Shown here: piece by piece, positions 32,801 to 41,598 of the stretch
How positions within the stretch are numbered: the stretch's first letter is position 1
How the letters are laid out: each line of letters starts with the position of its first letter
Program-made: the position numbers and the translations under genes
Source of the DNA: Rhineura floridana
Taxonomy: Eukaryota; Chordata; Lepidosauria; Squamata; Rhineuridae
Direction: 5' to 3'
DNA length: 64,000 bases
Assembly: GCF_030035675.1 (NCBI RefSeq)
Contig: NC_084482.1
Span: forward strand, 226,636,943-226,700,942
The notes under the pieces: generated by a model
Databases searched by the model: none
The model's input: the letters and a program-made list of their open reading frames with translations, nothing else
Told to the model about the DNA's origin: nothing

Positions 32801-35800
32801 CAGGGGGGTTGTGGACAGCAAGGGCACCCAGACACAAAGTAACAAGCCATAGGGAGACTAGGCGAAGTCTCTAGCAGTATTGTTTACAGGGAGTGGCTGG
32901 TGGTGCTGCCTAGCAGTGGGATCTTGTGAGGTCTGTGAAAGGGTGAGCTAAAGAAAAATAAAAACTACATTTCTCCCTGGTGGTAGCCACAGGTGGGAGT
33001 ATCACAGGTGGTGCCAGTGGGAGGAACATTATAGTTCTCCTTTACGTACTTGGTTCCCAAGCCATTTAGGGCTTTATATGGTAGTAGTGCCTTGAATGCC
33101 CGGAAGTCAATGCAGTGCTTTCAGCACCAGACACATGGTCCCATCAGGCTGTTCCACTTGGTCTTGCAGTCATATTCTGCGCTAGCTGCAGCCTCCAGAC
33201 TGCCTTAGGAGGGCAGCCCCCCCCATGGTGTATTACAGCAATCTAGACAAGATGCCACCAGACGACCAGTCTACCCTGATCCAGGAACAATAGCTGCCTA
33301 GTCAGCCAAAGCTAGGCATAGGCACTCGTAGCCACAGAAGCCCGCTTGAGACTCCAGTGACAAGTTAGAATGCAGGAGTACTCCCTGACTATAAATGTGT
33401 TCTTTCAGATGGAAGTGCAACCCTTCCCAGATCACGTTGCACACCTAATTTGCGACATGGGAAACATCCGCCCACACCACTTCTGTCTTACCAGGATTCA
33501 GCTTCAGTTTTAGTGGCCGCCATCCAGCCCATCACTGCCCCCAGGCACCTCTCCAACACCTTCATGGCTGCTCCTTATTCTGATGAATAACCTCCGAGTT
33601 AGATTACTGCAATGCGCTCTACGTGGGGCTGCCTTTGAAGACTGTTCAGAAACTGCAGCTTGTGGAAAATGCAGTGGCCAGATTGGTAACAGGGACCAGA
33701 CAGTTAGAACATATAAAACCGATTCTGGCCCGCTTGCATTGACTGCCTGTATGTTTCCGAGCCCAATTCAAGGTGCTGGTTTTAACCTATAAAGCCTTAC
33801 ACAGCTTGGGACCACAATACCTGATGTAACTCCTCTCCCGACACGAATGCACCCGTACTTTACGCTCAACATCAAAGGCCCTCCTCTGGGTGCCTACTGT
33901 GAGGGAAGCTGGGAGTCTGGCAACAAGGGAGAGGGCCTTCTCAGTGGTGACCTCCAAGTTATGGAATGATTTGATTGATGAGGTGTGCCTGGCACCAACA
34001 CTGTTAACTTTTCAGCACCAGGTCAAGACTTTCCTCTTCTCCCAGGCATTTTAGCATGTGTTTTTAAATTGCTTTTTAAAAATGTGTTTTTAAAAATCTG
34101 TATATTTGTTTTTAATGTTTTTAATTGTTGTAAACCACCCAGAGACCTTTGGCTATGGGGAGGTATATAAATGCAATGAATTATAATAATATAATAAATA
34201 ATAATAATGAACTGGAGAGATAGAGCTCTATTTCTTTGTTGCTGTGACACTGTGCAACAGATCCCTGGATGACAGCTCCAGCCAGTTTCATGTAGATATT
34301 AAGCAGCATAGGAGAGCGAATGGGTCCTTGTGGGACCCCACAGCCCAAAAGCTAGGGAGCCAAGTAACATTCTCCTCATACTACTTCCTGGTAGCTACCA
34401 TGCAGGTAGGAGCAGAACCAGTGTGGTACAGTACTTGGTTTTAAAGGCGTTTTGTTTTAATATATTTTAATGTTTGCTTTTGTGATGTTTTATAGGGCTC
34501 CTACTGGGAGGAAGGGTGCGATATGCATTTAATTAATAATAATAATACTTCCAAGTGTCATTACCTTGAGCCTCTCCAGAAAGACACTGCGGTCAATTGT
34601 GTCTTAAGCCATTGGCAGATTAGTGAGAACCGACAGGGGTGCGCTTCCCCTGTCTTGGTCCTAAGAAAGTTGAGCAACAAGGCAACCAAGGCTATTTCAG
34701 TACCAAAACCAGGTCTGAAACCAGACTAGAATGGATCTAGATAATCTTGTTGTTCCTTCATTTGCAGCTCTGTTTCTCACTGAGGTTGTTAACTCTTTCC
34801 TCTCTTTATTACAGCAGGTGCTGGATGGGAGAATGATTCTAAAGGAGAGCTACACAGGGTGTCCTTGGAAACAGTTGGATTTACAGATGAGAAAGATCAG
34901 AGGAAGAAAATGGAATGTGGGCTGAATAATAATGATAATACATCCTTTGATTCTCAGTGTAGTGACTTCCATGAAATCCCAGTCCAAGAAGAAATCCCAG
35001 TTCAAGACCAAGAGAAGACAGACAATGAGTGCAAAGTGCGCGGGGAAAACTTTAGTTGTGAATCGAGTCTTAATACTCATATGAGAATCCACACAGAGGA
35101 GAAGGCATATAAATGCCCAGTTTGTGGGAAGAGCTTCAGTTGCAGCTCACATGTTAGGACACATCTAACAATTCACATAGCAGAGAAGCCATATCAATGC
35201 TGGGAGTGTGGACAGAGCTTCCAACATAGCACAAGCTTTACACGGCATTTAACAATCCACACAGGGGTGAAACCATATAGCTGCTCAGAGTGTGGAAAGA
35301 GCTTCCGTCTGAGGGCGTATCTTACCTCACATCAAAAAATCCACACGGAGGAGAGACCATATAACTGCTCGAAGTGCGGAAAGAACTTTGTTAGCAGTGC
35401 ACATCTTAGGTCACATGAAAGAATCCACACAGAAGAAAAAACTTACCAATGTTTGGAGTGTGGAAAGAGTTTCAGGCAGAGAATACACCTTAGCTCACAT
35501 CAGATAATTCACTCGGGGGAGAAGCCACACCAGTGCTCGGAGTGTGGAAAGTGCTTCACACATTGCAAAAGCCTCACGCGACATCTATTAACAATCCATA
35601 TAGGCGAGAAGCCGTATAAATGCCTGGAGTGTGGAAAGAGCTTCAATCACAGCATGAATCTTAAGTTACATCAGAGAATCCATACAGGGGAGAAACCCTA
35701 TGAGTGCTTGGAGTGTGGAAAATGCTTCAGTTGGAGGACATCTTTTACTACGCATCAAAAAATCCACATGGGGATGAAGCCGTATAAGTGCTCAGAGTGT

Positions 35801-36295
35801 GGAAAGAGCTTCCGTAACAACATAAGCTGCATAAGACATCAAAGTGTTCACACTGGAGAGAAACCATATACGTGCTCAGAGTGTGGAAAAAGTTTCAGCC
35901 ACAACTCTAGCCTTAATGAACATCAAAAAATCCACACGGGGGTGAGGCCATATATTTGCTCAGAGTGTGGAAAGAGTTTCATTCGGCGATTACACCTTAC
36001 AAGCCATCAAAGAACCCACACAGGAGAGAAACCATATAAATGTTCAGTGTGTGGAAAGAGATTTAGCCAGAGCTCAAGCCTTAATGTACACCAAAGAATC
36101 CACACAGGGGAGAAACCATATAAATGTTCAGTGTGTGGAAAGACCTGCAGTCAGAGGTCAAACCTTAATGTACATGAAAGAATTCACAAAGGGGTAATTC
36201 CTGTGAATTCTGAAAATGCCTGTAATGTGGAAATAACTTCAGTAACAGAACAGACATTCAAGTTAGAGGATCCATACATAGAATATGGGATATAA
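23468..36295 (+). CDS. SCAN-KRAB-C2H2 zinc-finger protein, five coding exons
   Basis: Coding exons at 23,468-23,884, 25,265-25,394, 27,979-28,031, 28,620-28,746 and 34,815-36,295 total 2,208 nt, i.e. 735 residues and a stop. All junctions are AG/GT and phases match (0,1,0,1). The SCAN domain (about residues 44-127) mediates dimerisation between SCAN proteins. A KRAB-A box (about 201-242) would recruit TRIM28-type corepressors. After a polar linker, a finger lacking one Cys is followed by 13 C2H2 fingers (about 341-702); finger 6 has HX4H spacing. It should act in the nucleus as a sequence-specific DNA-binding regulator. The start is the first ATG after the 23,452 acceptor; upstream codons in frame are intronic. 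Repeats sit only in introns. The specific orthologue is not known, so no symbol is given. Confidence 0.85.
24060..24245 (-). mobile_element. 5S-rRNA-like SINE, degraded
   Basis: The minus strand holds 5S-like sequence (ctgaagctaagcagggcccg, tggataggagaccgcctggg) next to an A/T-rich flank with tttataccccacctttct. It lies in the intron after the SCAN exon. Confidence 0.55.
24318..24446 (+). mobile_element. tRNA SINE (TAGATGGACC family), short
   Basis: Head gggccgtagctcaatggtag (A box), then catgcagaagatccca, then aaactagatagaccagtagt and cagtatgaagcagcttcc. An internal deletion removes the middle. Confidence 0.65.
24560..24637 (+). mobile_element. L2 LINE 3' tail
   Basis: gctgggaggaagggcgggat and an (aaat)n tail. 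Confidence 0.6.
24737..24985 (+). mobile_element. tRNA SINE interrupted by a MITE
   Basis: The SINE head is at 24,737-24,811 (ggctgtagttcagtggtaga, cccaggttcaatccccggca). The tail resumes at about 24,942 (aggtggaccagtatgctgac). The MITE in between is listed separately. Confidence 0.6.
24812..24941. mobile_element. hAT-like MITE inside a SINE
   Basis: A 130-bp palindromic element: aggagtagccaacgtggtgc at the left, and its reverse-complement-like ccatgttggctacgctgc at the right, with a catcagccccagcc-type centre. It is a common squamate non-autonomous repeat type. Confidence 0.55.
25265..25394 (+). CDS. Exon 3: linker between SCAN and KRAB
   Basis: Acceptor acttctctttcag|, donor ctgg|gtaagg, 130 nt, phase 0 to 1. 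It encodes [20 protein letters not shown] and [16 protein letters not shown], a low-complexity linker typical of SCAN-KRAB genes. No known fold. Confidence 0.8.
25620..25865 (+). mobile_element. L2 LINE 3' UTR
   Basis: T-rich 3' UTR with tgccgccctgggcttctgct, then gggcggaatataaatc and (aaat)n. Confidence 0.65.
26380..26468 (+). mobile_element. CR1 LINE 3' terminus (young subfamily)
   Basis: acctggttggccactgtgag through the terminal repeats cttatgttcttatgttctta. About 90 bp. Confidence 0.75.
26740..27150 (+). mobile_element. L2 LINE 3' end with a CR1 terminus inserted
   Basis: L2 RT C-terminal remnant ([31 protein letters not shown]) and 3' UTR. At about 26,986-27,046 a CR1 3' terminus (ggggttggacttgatggcct) interrupts the UTR. 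Confidence 0.7.
27323..27437. mobile_element. hAT-like MITE with long inverted repeats
   Basis: About 115 bp: cagagcttggaaaagttact at the left and agtaacttttccaagctctg at the right are exact reverse complements. The centre has catcagccccagccagcatg. It is almost fully self-complementary. Confidence 0.75.
27487..27560 (-). mobile_element. CR1 LINE 3' terminus (old subfamily)
   Basis: agaattatagaatagtagag and ggccatcaagtccaactccc on the minus strand. Confidence 0.6.
27979..28031 (+). CDS. Exon 4: short linker exon
   Basis: Acceptor ccttttcctcctcag|, donor gatcag|gtaata, 53 nt, phase 1 to 0. It encodes [18 protein letters not shown] small exon of this kind sits before KRAB-A in many KRAB genes. 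Confidence 0.7.
28060..28348 (+). mobile_element. CR1 LINE 3' fragment
   Basis: Coding remnant [19 protein letters not shown], then gtggctatgttctgccgcca, ending near tgggctctgcttatgttctg. Confidence 0.65.
28430..28568. repeat. G-rich minisatellite plus (GT)n next to the KRAB exon
   Basis: About six tandem copies of a 17-bp unit (gtgggtgtgtttgtggg), then two shorter units and a (GT)n run to 28,568. It ends about 50 nt before the KRAB acceptor at 28,619. The G runs on the coding strand could fold into quadruplexes in the pre-mRNA. The open frame through it is a repeat artefact. Confidence 0.85.
28620..28746 (+). CDS. Exon 5: KRAB-A box
   Basis: 127 nt, the canonical KRAB-A exon size, phase 0 to 1, between ctccttccaccag| and cttg|gtgagt. 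It encodes [20 protein letters not shown], then [20 protein letters not shown]. The FEEVAV, EEEW and ENYGNL blocks are intact. The MLE stretch important in mammalian TRIM28 binding reads T-E-E here. No KRAB-B exon was recognised before the finger exon. Confidence 0.9.
29280..29780 (+). mobile_element. L2 LINE 3' end
   Basis: Remnants of the RT C-terminus ([19 protein letters not shown] and the KPFNW end), followed by 3' UTR with tcctgg-gaggaagggcagga and an A-rich tail. An ORF of 153 codons here belongs to this element, not to a host gene. Confidence 0.65.
29870..29950 (+). mobile_element. L2 LINE 3' tail with (ATCA)n
   Basis: gctcctgctgggaagaaggg followed by (atca)n. Confidence 0.55.
30040..30200 (+). 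mobile_element. CR1 LINE 3' fragment (old)
   Basis: gattagacagatttatggag and tagccacgatggctgcactg are CR1 3' coding and UTR remnants. Confidence 0.55.
30258..30636 (+). mobile_element. Ty3/gypsy LTR, left part (split by CR1)
   Basis: It starts tgtgat and follows, in the opposite orientation and more diverged, the LTRs at 41.6 and 50.2 kb: tatggtaagtga, a gagggggagt-type block, gatgattggctgag, then a TATA-like atataaga. The sequence resumes at 32,618 after a block of CR1 insertions. It is an old relative of the 41.6-50.8 kb element. Confidence 0.6.
30637..32617 (+). mobile_element. Pile of three CR1 insertions inside an LTR
   Basis: A young CR1 (30,658-31,832; RT from [16 protein letters not shown] to the attctta end) lies inside an older-subfamily CR1. 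The flanks of that older copy are 30,637-30,657 (aacaagtcttatgaggaaaa) and 31,833-32,047. A further copy of the older subfamily follows at 32,048-32,617, open for 163 codons ([20 protein letters not shown]). The segment 31,834-32,047 is nearly identical to 32,235-32,448. The whole block splits the gypsy LTR. Confidence 0.7.
32618..33006 (+). mobile_element. Ty3/gypsy LTR, right part
   Basis: It resumes with ttggtttaccaaaagcctga and tccttggctgggg, which match the 3' half of the 41.6 and 50.2 kb LTRs (read in reverse complement). It includes aatggtggcagcggtgaagg and ends tatcaca. The diverged middle marks it as older than the 41.6 kb element. Confidence 0.65.
33007..33030 (+). other. Primer-binding-site-like sequence after the gypsy LTR
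   Basis: Directly after the LTR end, ggtggtgccagtgggagga parallels ggtggtggcagtagcggcgg after the 50.2 kb LTR. Both contain a TGG start expected of a tRNA 3'-end complement. Internal sequence is lost beyond this point, where L2 begins. Confidence 0.45.
33590..34215 (+). mobile_element. L2 LINE 3' end inserted in an older L2
   Basis: RT C-terminal remnant (tgtatgtttccgagcccaat, tcaggtgctggttttaacct-like) then 3' UTR with aaaccacccagagacctttg and an (aat)n tail. Confidence 0.65.
34440..34545 (+). mobile_element. L2 LINE 3' tail
   Basis: ggctcctactgggaggaagg and (aat)n; a second small insertion in the minus-strand L2. Confidence 0.55.
34815..36295 (+). CDS. Exon 6: C2H2 finger array and stop
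   Basis: Acceptor tctctttattacag|, phase 1. A polar linker ([20 protein letters not shown]) is followed by a finger lacking its second Cys ([15 protein letters not shown]) and 13 fingers joined mostly by HTGEKPY-type linkers; several are variant (HTEEKTY, HIAEKPY, HMGMKPY). Finger 6 ([10 protein letters not shown]) has four residues between its two His. The tail is [20 protein letters not shown] then TAA. A second acceptor, 3 nt downstream (acagcag|), would keep the frame. Confidence 0.9.
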
Positions 36296-36510
36296 ATCAT
36301 ATGAGAGTTTTTCTGTCAATTTAAGTCCCAAGTTCTCTAACGGGGAGCACAGAGAAACTCTATAAATGCTCAAAATATGACGGCAAACATCTGTGACTTT
36401 TAGACTTATTACAGGTGACAGAATGACTGAGTATAAGAAGCAAACATCCACTGGAGCCGACATCTTCCATAGCATCATGTGATTAAATCTTCCTCTGGCC
36501 ATGTGTGGCA

Positions 36511-36516
36511 AATAAA
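36511..36516 (+). terminator. Polyadenylation signal AATAAA
   Basis: Canonical hexamer about 215 nt after the stop codon of the SCAN-KRAB-C2H2 gene, before any repeat begins. Confidence 0.55.
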
Positions 36517-36781
36517 CTTTTCTAATCCTTCCAGGCGACCATCTGTGTCCTCACGGTCATGGAGGAAGATCCATGTGACCAGGTGCCATTGCAAAGAAAG
36601 ACATCTGCCACTGTTCAAACACGTCCCATCTTTTCATGCCATTTTACCTCCTCTCTTCATGGCATAATATTTCAGGCTGTCTGGTTGCCTGAGTTGGGAG
36701 GAGCTCTGGGCACTGACCTACAGCTTGCTTATTTTTGTAGCAAGGAGGAATACAGATTATCTGGATTAATGTTTTGTTGTT

Positions 36782-37018
36782 ATATGCCTTCAAGTCAATT
36801 ACAATTTACGGCAACCCTATGAATCTTTTGTTATTTACATTCATAGGGTTTTCATGGTAAGAAATATTCAGAAGTGGTTTACCATTGCCTTCGTTTAAGG
36901 CTACAGCACTTAGTATTCCCAGGCGGTCTCCCACCCAAGGACTAACCAGGCCTGACCCTGCTTAGCTTACGAGATCAGACGAGATCGGGCGTGTCGAGGG
37001 CAGTATGGCCGTAGGCTG
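36782..37018 (-). mobile_element. 5S-rRNA-headed SINE (5S-Sauria type)
   Basis: The reverse complement begins with 5S rRNA-like sequence: cctacggccatactgccctc, gatctcgtctgatctcgtaa, then tgggagaccgcctgggaata. It passes through a body shared with the tRNA SINEs and ends in a Bov-B-like tail (aattgacttgaaggcatata). The internal control region of 5S would give a type-1 pol III promoter. Confidence 0.85.
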
Positions 37019-37029
37019 GATTGATGTTA

Positions 37030-37140
37030 CATTGTTTTCATTAGGGTTGCTTCAGAGTTTTAATTGGCATTGTTTTATTGTTAGTTTGATTTTATATGTT
37101 GATGTAGCCTGCCCTGGGATCCCTTAAATTAAATTAGAAG
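37030..37140 (+). mobile_element. L2 LINE 3' tail
   Basis: T-rich UTR ending at tgccctgggatcccttaaat. Confidence 0.45.
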
Positions 37141-37504
37141 TGGGGAATACTCAGACCCTCAGGACTCCACAGACCACTCCCCTCACTGGCCCTGCTTTCA
37201 ACCCTCGAGTGTTTTTCCTGGCTGCAATTCGTCCCTGAACTCTGATAATGCCTCTTGAGTACCTGGATGGATAGCATAGTGTGTATGTGGGATGTAGAAT
37301 CTAGCCTGTTGTACAAAGGTAAATTGCCCACTCTTGCAACTGGCCACACCCACTACTGGTATGCGGGCTCCAGAAGGCTATGAGGCCCCCTGCCTAAAAT
37401 AAATATAAATATCTGTACTTCCAGTAAGCGCCAACAGGTAACCTGACTAAAACAAGTAGGATCCACTTCACCTGAGCATGTGCGATGGGTGGTAAGTCAT
37501 TGAA

Positions 37505-37870
37505 GAACCGTTGTTGTAATTGACTTGAAGGCATGTAACAACTTATGGCGACCCTATGAATCAGCGACCTCCAAGAGCATCTGTCGTGAACCGCCCTGTC
37601 CAGATCTTGTAAGTTCAGGTCTGTGGCTTCCTTGATGAAATCAATCCATCTCTTGTTTGGCCTTCCTCTTTTTCTACCCCCTTCTGTTTTTCCCAGCATT
37701 ATTGTCTTTTCTAGTGACTCATGAAGTATGATAAGCTCAGTTTCATCATTTTAGCTTCTAGAGACAGTTCTGGTTTAACTTGTTCTAACACCCAATTATT
37801 TGTCTTTTTTGCAGTCCATCGTATGCGCAAAGCTCTCCTCCAACACCACATTTCAAATGAGTTGATTTTC
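37505..37870 (-). mobile_element. Bov-B LINE 3' region
   Basis: The minus strand holds the MWCWRRALRI and LEQVKPELSLEAKM coding blocks (close to 63.2 kb), the RPNKRWIDFIKEATDLNLQD block, then the 3' UTR ending in a Bov-B terminus. It is truncated before the RT core. Confidence 0.8.
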
Positions 37871-37909
37871 ACATACCATGTAGTTAACCTAAGGAATTCC
37901 ACAAGATGT

Positions 37910-38540
37910 AATAAACCCTAGTGTAAGCTGCTTTTAACAAGGATTTGACAGATTCCTGAAGGGCTGGTCGGTCTGTGGGTATTAGTCATGGTAATTGAGA
38001 ATGAAGCTTCCATGTACAGGAGCAGTGTAGCTCTTAAAGCCATATGCTATGAAGTTCAAGGAACAGGAAGAGGCCTTCAGAACCACACCCTTACCATGAT
38101 CCCCTGGGGGGCATCTGACTGGTGCTCATTGACACACAGTGGTAGTTTTGGATGCACCTTGCAGCTGATCCTGCAACACAGTTCTTAAAGTATTCGTTGC
38201 TTTTGTTCGGTAATAGTTGGGGAGCTGATGAACATGGTTAGCAATGATTCATTTGCTTTGCTTGCTGTAACAGGGATCCATGTTCGTGTAACTAATTGCT
38301 GATTTAAGAGCAGGTAGAATTCCTCTGTACCTTATAATCAACAAAGAGTCATGAAATAGGTTTGTTGTGAGATAAGCACTTGTTAGTTGTATGCCGCAAT
38401 AAATCTCTTGGTCTTTCCTGCACCACAAGGCCCTTTGTTGTCTTTGTTGCAATAAATTTTTCCTGGCTTGATGTATTTTGGAACTCACTCAGTACTTGTC
38501 CTTGCAAATCCACCACATTCTTCTTTGGCACAAAATGGCC
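37910..38540 (+). mobile_element. Possible LTR-like fragment
   Basis: Two AATAAA signals (about 38,398 and 38,453) in a T-rich, U5-like context with tggtctttcctgcaccacaa. No TG...CA ends, partner LTR or coding part could be fixed. A fossil at best. Confidence 0.25.
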
Positions 38541-38689
38541 TTAGGGGATTGTTTTTATGATGAAATGAATGCCTTTTGTTATGTGGTGACGTTTCTTTTT
38601 GGAAAGGGAGGATACAGAATGATTTGGTGAGTTGCAGATAAATCAGGAGGTGTTCTGTGGTTAGGGGGGTGTTCTTTTGTGTATCATTA

Positions 38690-38960
38690 GAGGATGTTTG
38701 GATTTTTCAACTGAAAGGGCGACAAGAGAGTTTTTCGGAGTAGTTTGCACAGGGTTGGGAGGATTGACTGTGATGTTTGTGAGGTGGAGGAGACGGTTGA
38801 TAATATTATAAGGGATTGTTGGAGATATCTTACTAATTTGTCTGGGGACTGCCCTTCAGGACAAGAGCCGCTGGGGCTCAGTGCTGGAGATTTTATGGAG
38901 GCATGTGAAAGATGCAAGCCTTTATGAAAGGCTGTGAGCGAAGTGAGATGAAACTGTTGC
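38690..38960 (+). other. Unidentified 60-codon ORF with a Cys-rich motif
   Basis: IDCDVCEVEETVDNIIRDCW has CX2C and a later Cys, a pattern seen at the C-termini of some non-LTR reverse transcriptases. Too short to assign. Confidence 0.2.
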
Positions 38961-39494
38961 CGGAAAGTGACAGTAATAGGGCTTTTCCTTGGCCTTGCAA
39001 TGCCATAAATCCTAAAAGATGATGATGAGGAAGGCTACAGCATGACTGGGCTGAGCACTCCTACCCTGGGCTGGAGAACAACAGGGCAGAACAGAGCGGT
39101 CAAGCACCAGACATCCAGCTACAAGGCAGAAGGGTTGTGTGTGTATGTGTGAAGGGGGCATTTCTCTCCCATTTTCATTGTTTTGCCAGCTCCAGGCTGG
39201 CACTGCACAGGGACTGAATCAGACTCTTATCTGGCATGGAAATATGTACACACACATAGTAACTGAGCAGTGTTCACAACGGTCTGGTGAGGTAGGCCAC
39301 ACCCATTAAAGCCAATTTCAGCAAGAAGTTAGGTTAAGACAGATGTCTTACTGTTTAAGATTAGCACTGGCGCATAGCAGATGATTGACTCCAAAGAGCC
39401 TGGCAAAACTTGGTTGTGTTCAAATAATTCAGTAAAAGCCTTTCGGAGAAGAGAGCTTGTGGAAGGAGTGCTTTCTGTGGGCCAGCCCCTAAAT

Positions 39495-39688
39495 CAGTGG
39501 TTCTTAAACCTTTTTGAGGTTCTGAAGAAAAAATGAAAGCTACAGATCACTTTCCCAGAAAAATGCACATAAACACATACACACAAAATTTGTAGAGTAA
39601 AAGGAAGAAAATGGAAGGGGGAAATTGTTTTTCTTTGCACCTGGTTCACAGACCTCCTTAAGCCCATCTCACAGGTTAAGAACCCTTG
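39495..39688. mobile_element. hAT-type MITE with 8-bp target duplication
   Basis: Left end cagtggttcttaaacc and right end ggttaagaacccttg are inverted repeats. Flanks ccctaaat and ccctaaac (7 of 8) are the duplicated target. The interior is non-coding. Confidence 0.7.
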
Positions 39689-39744
39689 CCCTAAACTATG
39701 GAACTCGCTCTCCACAGAGATATGTCTGGGGCTGAAAACAACAA

Positions 39745-40487
39745 TGAAATTTAACAGGGATAAGTGCAAAGTTCTACTCCTAGTAAAAAGAAACCAAATG
39801 CACAGTTATAAGATGGGGGACTACTTGGCTCAGCAATACTACGTGCGAGAAGGATATTGGGATTGTTGTTGATCACAAGCAGAATATGAGCCAACAGTGT
39901 GATGTGGCTGCAAAAAAGACAAATGCTATTTTAGGCTGCATTAACAGAAGTATAGTTTCCAAACCCCCTGTATTCAGCACTGGTTAGGCCTCATTTTGAG
40001 TACTGCGTCCAATTCTGGACACTGCACTTTAAGAAGGATGCAGACAAACTGGAAGAGGCTCAGACGAGGGCAATGAGGATGATCAGGGGACTGGAAATAA
40101 AGCCCTATGAGGAGAGACTGAAAGAACTGGGCATGCTTAGCCCTGAGAAGAGAAGACTGAGGGGAGATATGATAGCACTCTTCAAGTACATGAAAGGTTG
40201 CCACACAGAGGAGGGCCGGGATCTCTTCTCAATCATCCCTGCGTGGAGGACACAGAATAATGGGCTCAAGTTGCAGGAAGCCAGATTTGGATTGAAAAAA
40301 GGAAAAACTTCCTGTTAGAGTGGCACAACAATGGATCCAATGACCTAGGGAGGAGGTGGGCTGTCCAACACTGGAGGCCTTCAAGAGGCAGCTGGACAGC
40401 CACCTGTCGGGTATGCTTTACTTTGGATTCCTGCATTGAGCAGGGGGTTGGATTTGATGACCTTGTAGGCCCCTTCCAACCCTATGA
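39745..40487 (+). mobile_element. CR1 LINE 3' half (old subfamily)
   Basis: Remnants of RT after the catalytic block: [60 protein letters not shown]. It then has the 3' end with gggggttggatttgatgacc. Several breaks. Confidence 0.75.
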
Positions 40488-40654
40488 TAACCTTGTAAGA
40501 AGAGATGACCCTGAAACTGAATCAGCCCCCCATTTTGTTCTAACAGTGCAATCAGGACCTGAGTGAAACAACAACACCCTCCCCCCACGTGATTCCTGGC
40601 AATTGATTTTATTCAGAATGAAGAAACAGGTGCCCTCTGAGCACTTAACCTTCT

Positions 40655-41285
40655 CTGGAGTTTGTTTTCAGCAGCACAACTTGGGCCTTCCTGTCACACA
40701 AAATTCCACTCCTGGTTATCGTGTTATGCATCTCAGCAGTCTAATTTAGGTCTGGGAGGCTTTTTCGTTGTTGCTGTTGTTGAGGAAATGGGAGTTGGGC
40801 ACCTATAGTAATCTAATGCCAATTATCCAGAGATCCATCAGTACACCCTTAAGCCTCCACTCTCAGCCCCCTCTGGGAATGGTTTATGGTGCCATCACTT
40901 ATTCCTCAACAAACAGTTATTTATGAGCTGCACGTATATCCACAGGATTATACATACTGAACTTTAGGACATGCTACATATTGCAGCATATTGTTAAGCA
41001 GATTCAGACCCCTGTATAGGGTCTAGTTTAGGGCATCAGTGGGGCAATTGCTGGATTCCACCTATCTCCTTGAAATCACAATTTATCTTCCACATACTCA
41101 GTTCAGGGATTTATTTTCAGCAGCAGAATTTGGGCTTGACTTCACACAAAATGTCACTTCTAGTTTTCCCCTCAAGCAGCCTATATCAGTGGGGGGTGGG
41201 TTGCCTTGTTTTGTGTTGCTATTGTTGAAGAGCTGGGAGAGACTCCCTTAGTGCTCTAATGCAAATTATCCAGAGATTTTTATCT
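40655..41285. repeat. Diverged direct repeat pair
   Basis: 40,655-40,840 and 41,095-41,285 share ordered blocks (tttattttcagcagcagaat against tttgttttcagcagcacaac; tgcaaattatccagagattt against tgccaattatccagagatcc). They could be an old tandem duplication or two copies of an unnamed repeat. Confidence 0.55.
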
Positions 41286-41598
41286 CCTGTCCACAATGCT
41301 GATGGCCAAGCTAGAGATTTTTTTTTTCCGGTTAGAATCAGATCATATGAAGGAGTTTGCCAAGAACAAATAAATACTGTATATTTGATTTTCTGTCTGT
41401 AACCTTTCAGGTGGGATACCACCTTATTCTTTTTTAATAAAAATAAAAGTTGTTATATATAAAAAAGATTAACATTATTCATTAATCACCTTCCGCACAG
41501 GCATCTCAAGGCGACATAAAAGATGCAAAAAAAAAAAAGCTAAAAAAGTTTGAAACACAGAAACAACAGATAATTTTAAAAAAATACAAAGTAGACAC

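Larger units (their letters stand above)
33040..34740 (-). mobile_element. L2 LINE body, minus strand, interrupted twice
   Basis: Minus-strand L2 blocks parallel 55.2-56.5 kb in the same order (agccacagaagcccgcttga, ggtcccatcaggctgttcca, catgtagatattaagcagca). + strand L2 3' ends interrupt it at 33,590-34,215 and 34,440-34,545. Confidence 0.65.

Noticed and set aside
36890-37018. Functional 5S rRNA gene
   Set aside because: The 5S part is diverged, lacks a T-run terminator, and continues into a SINE body and tail.
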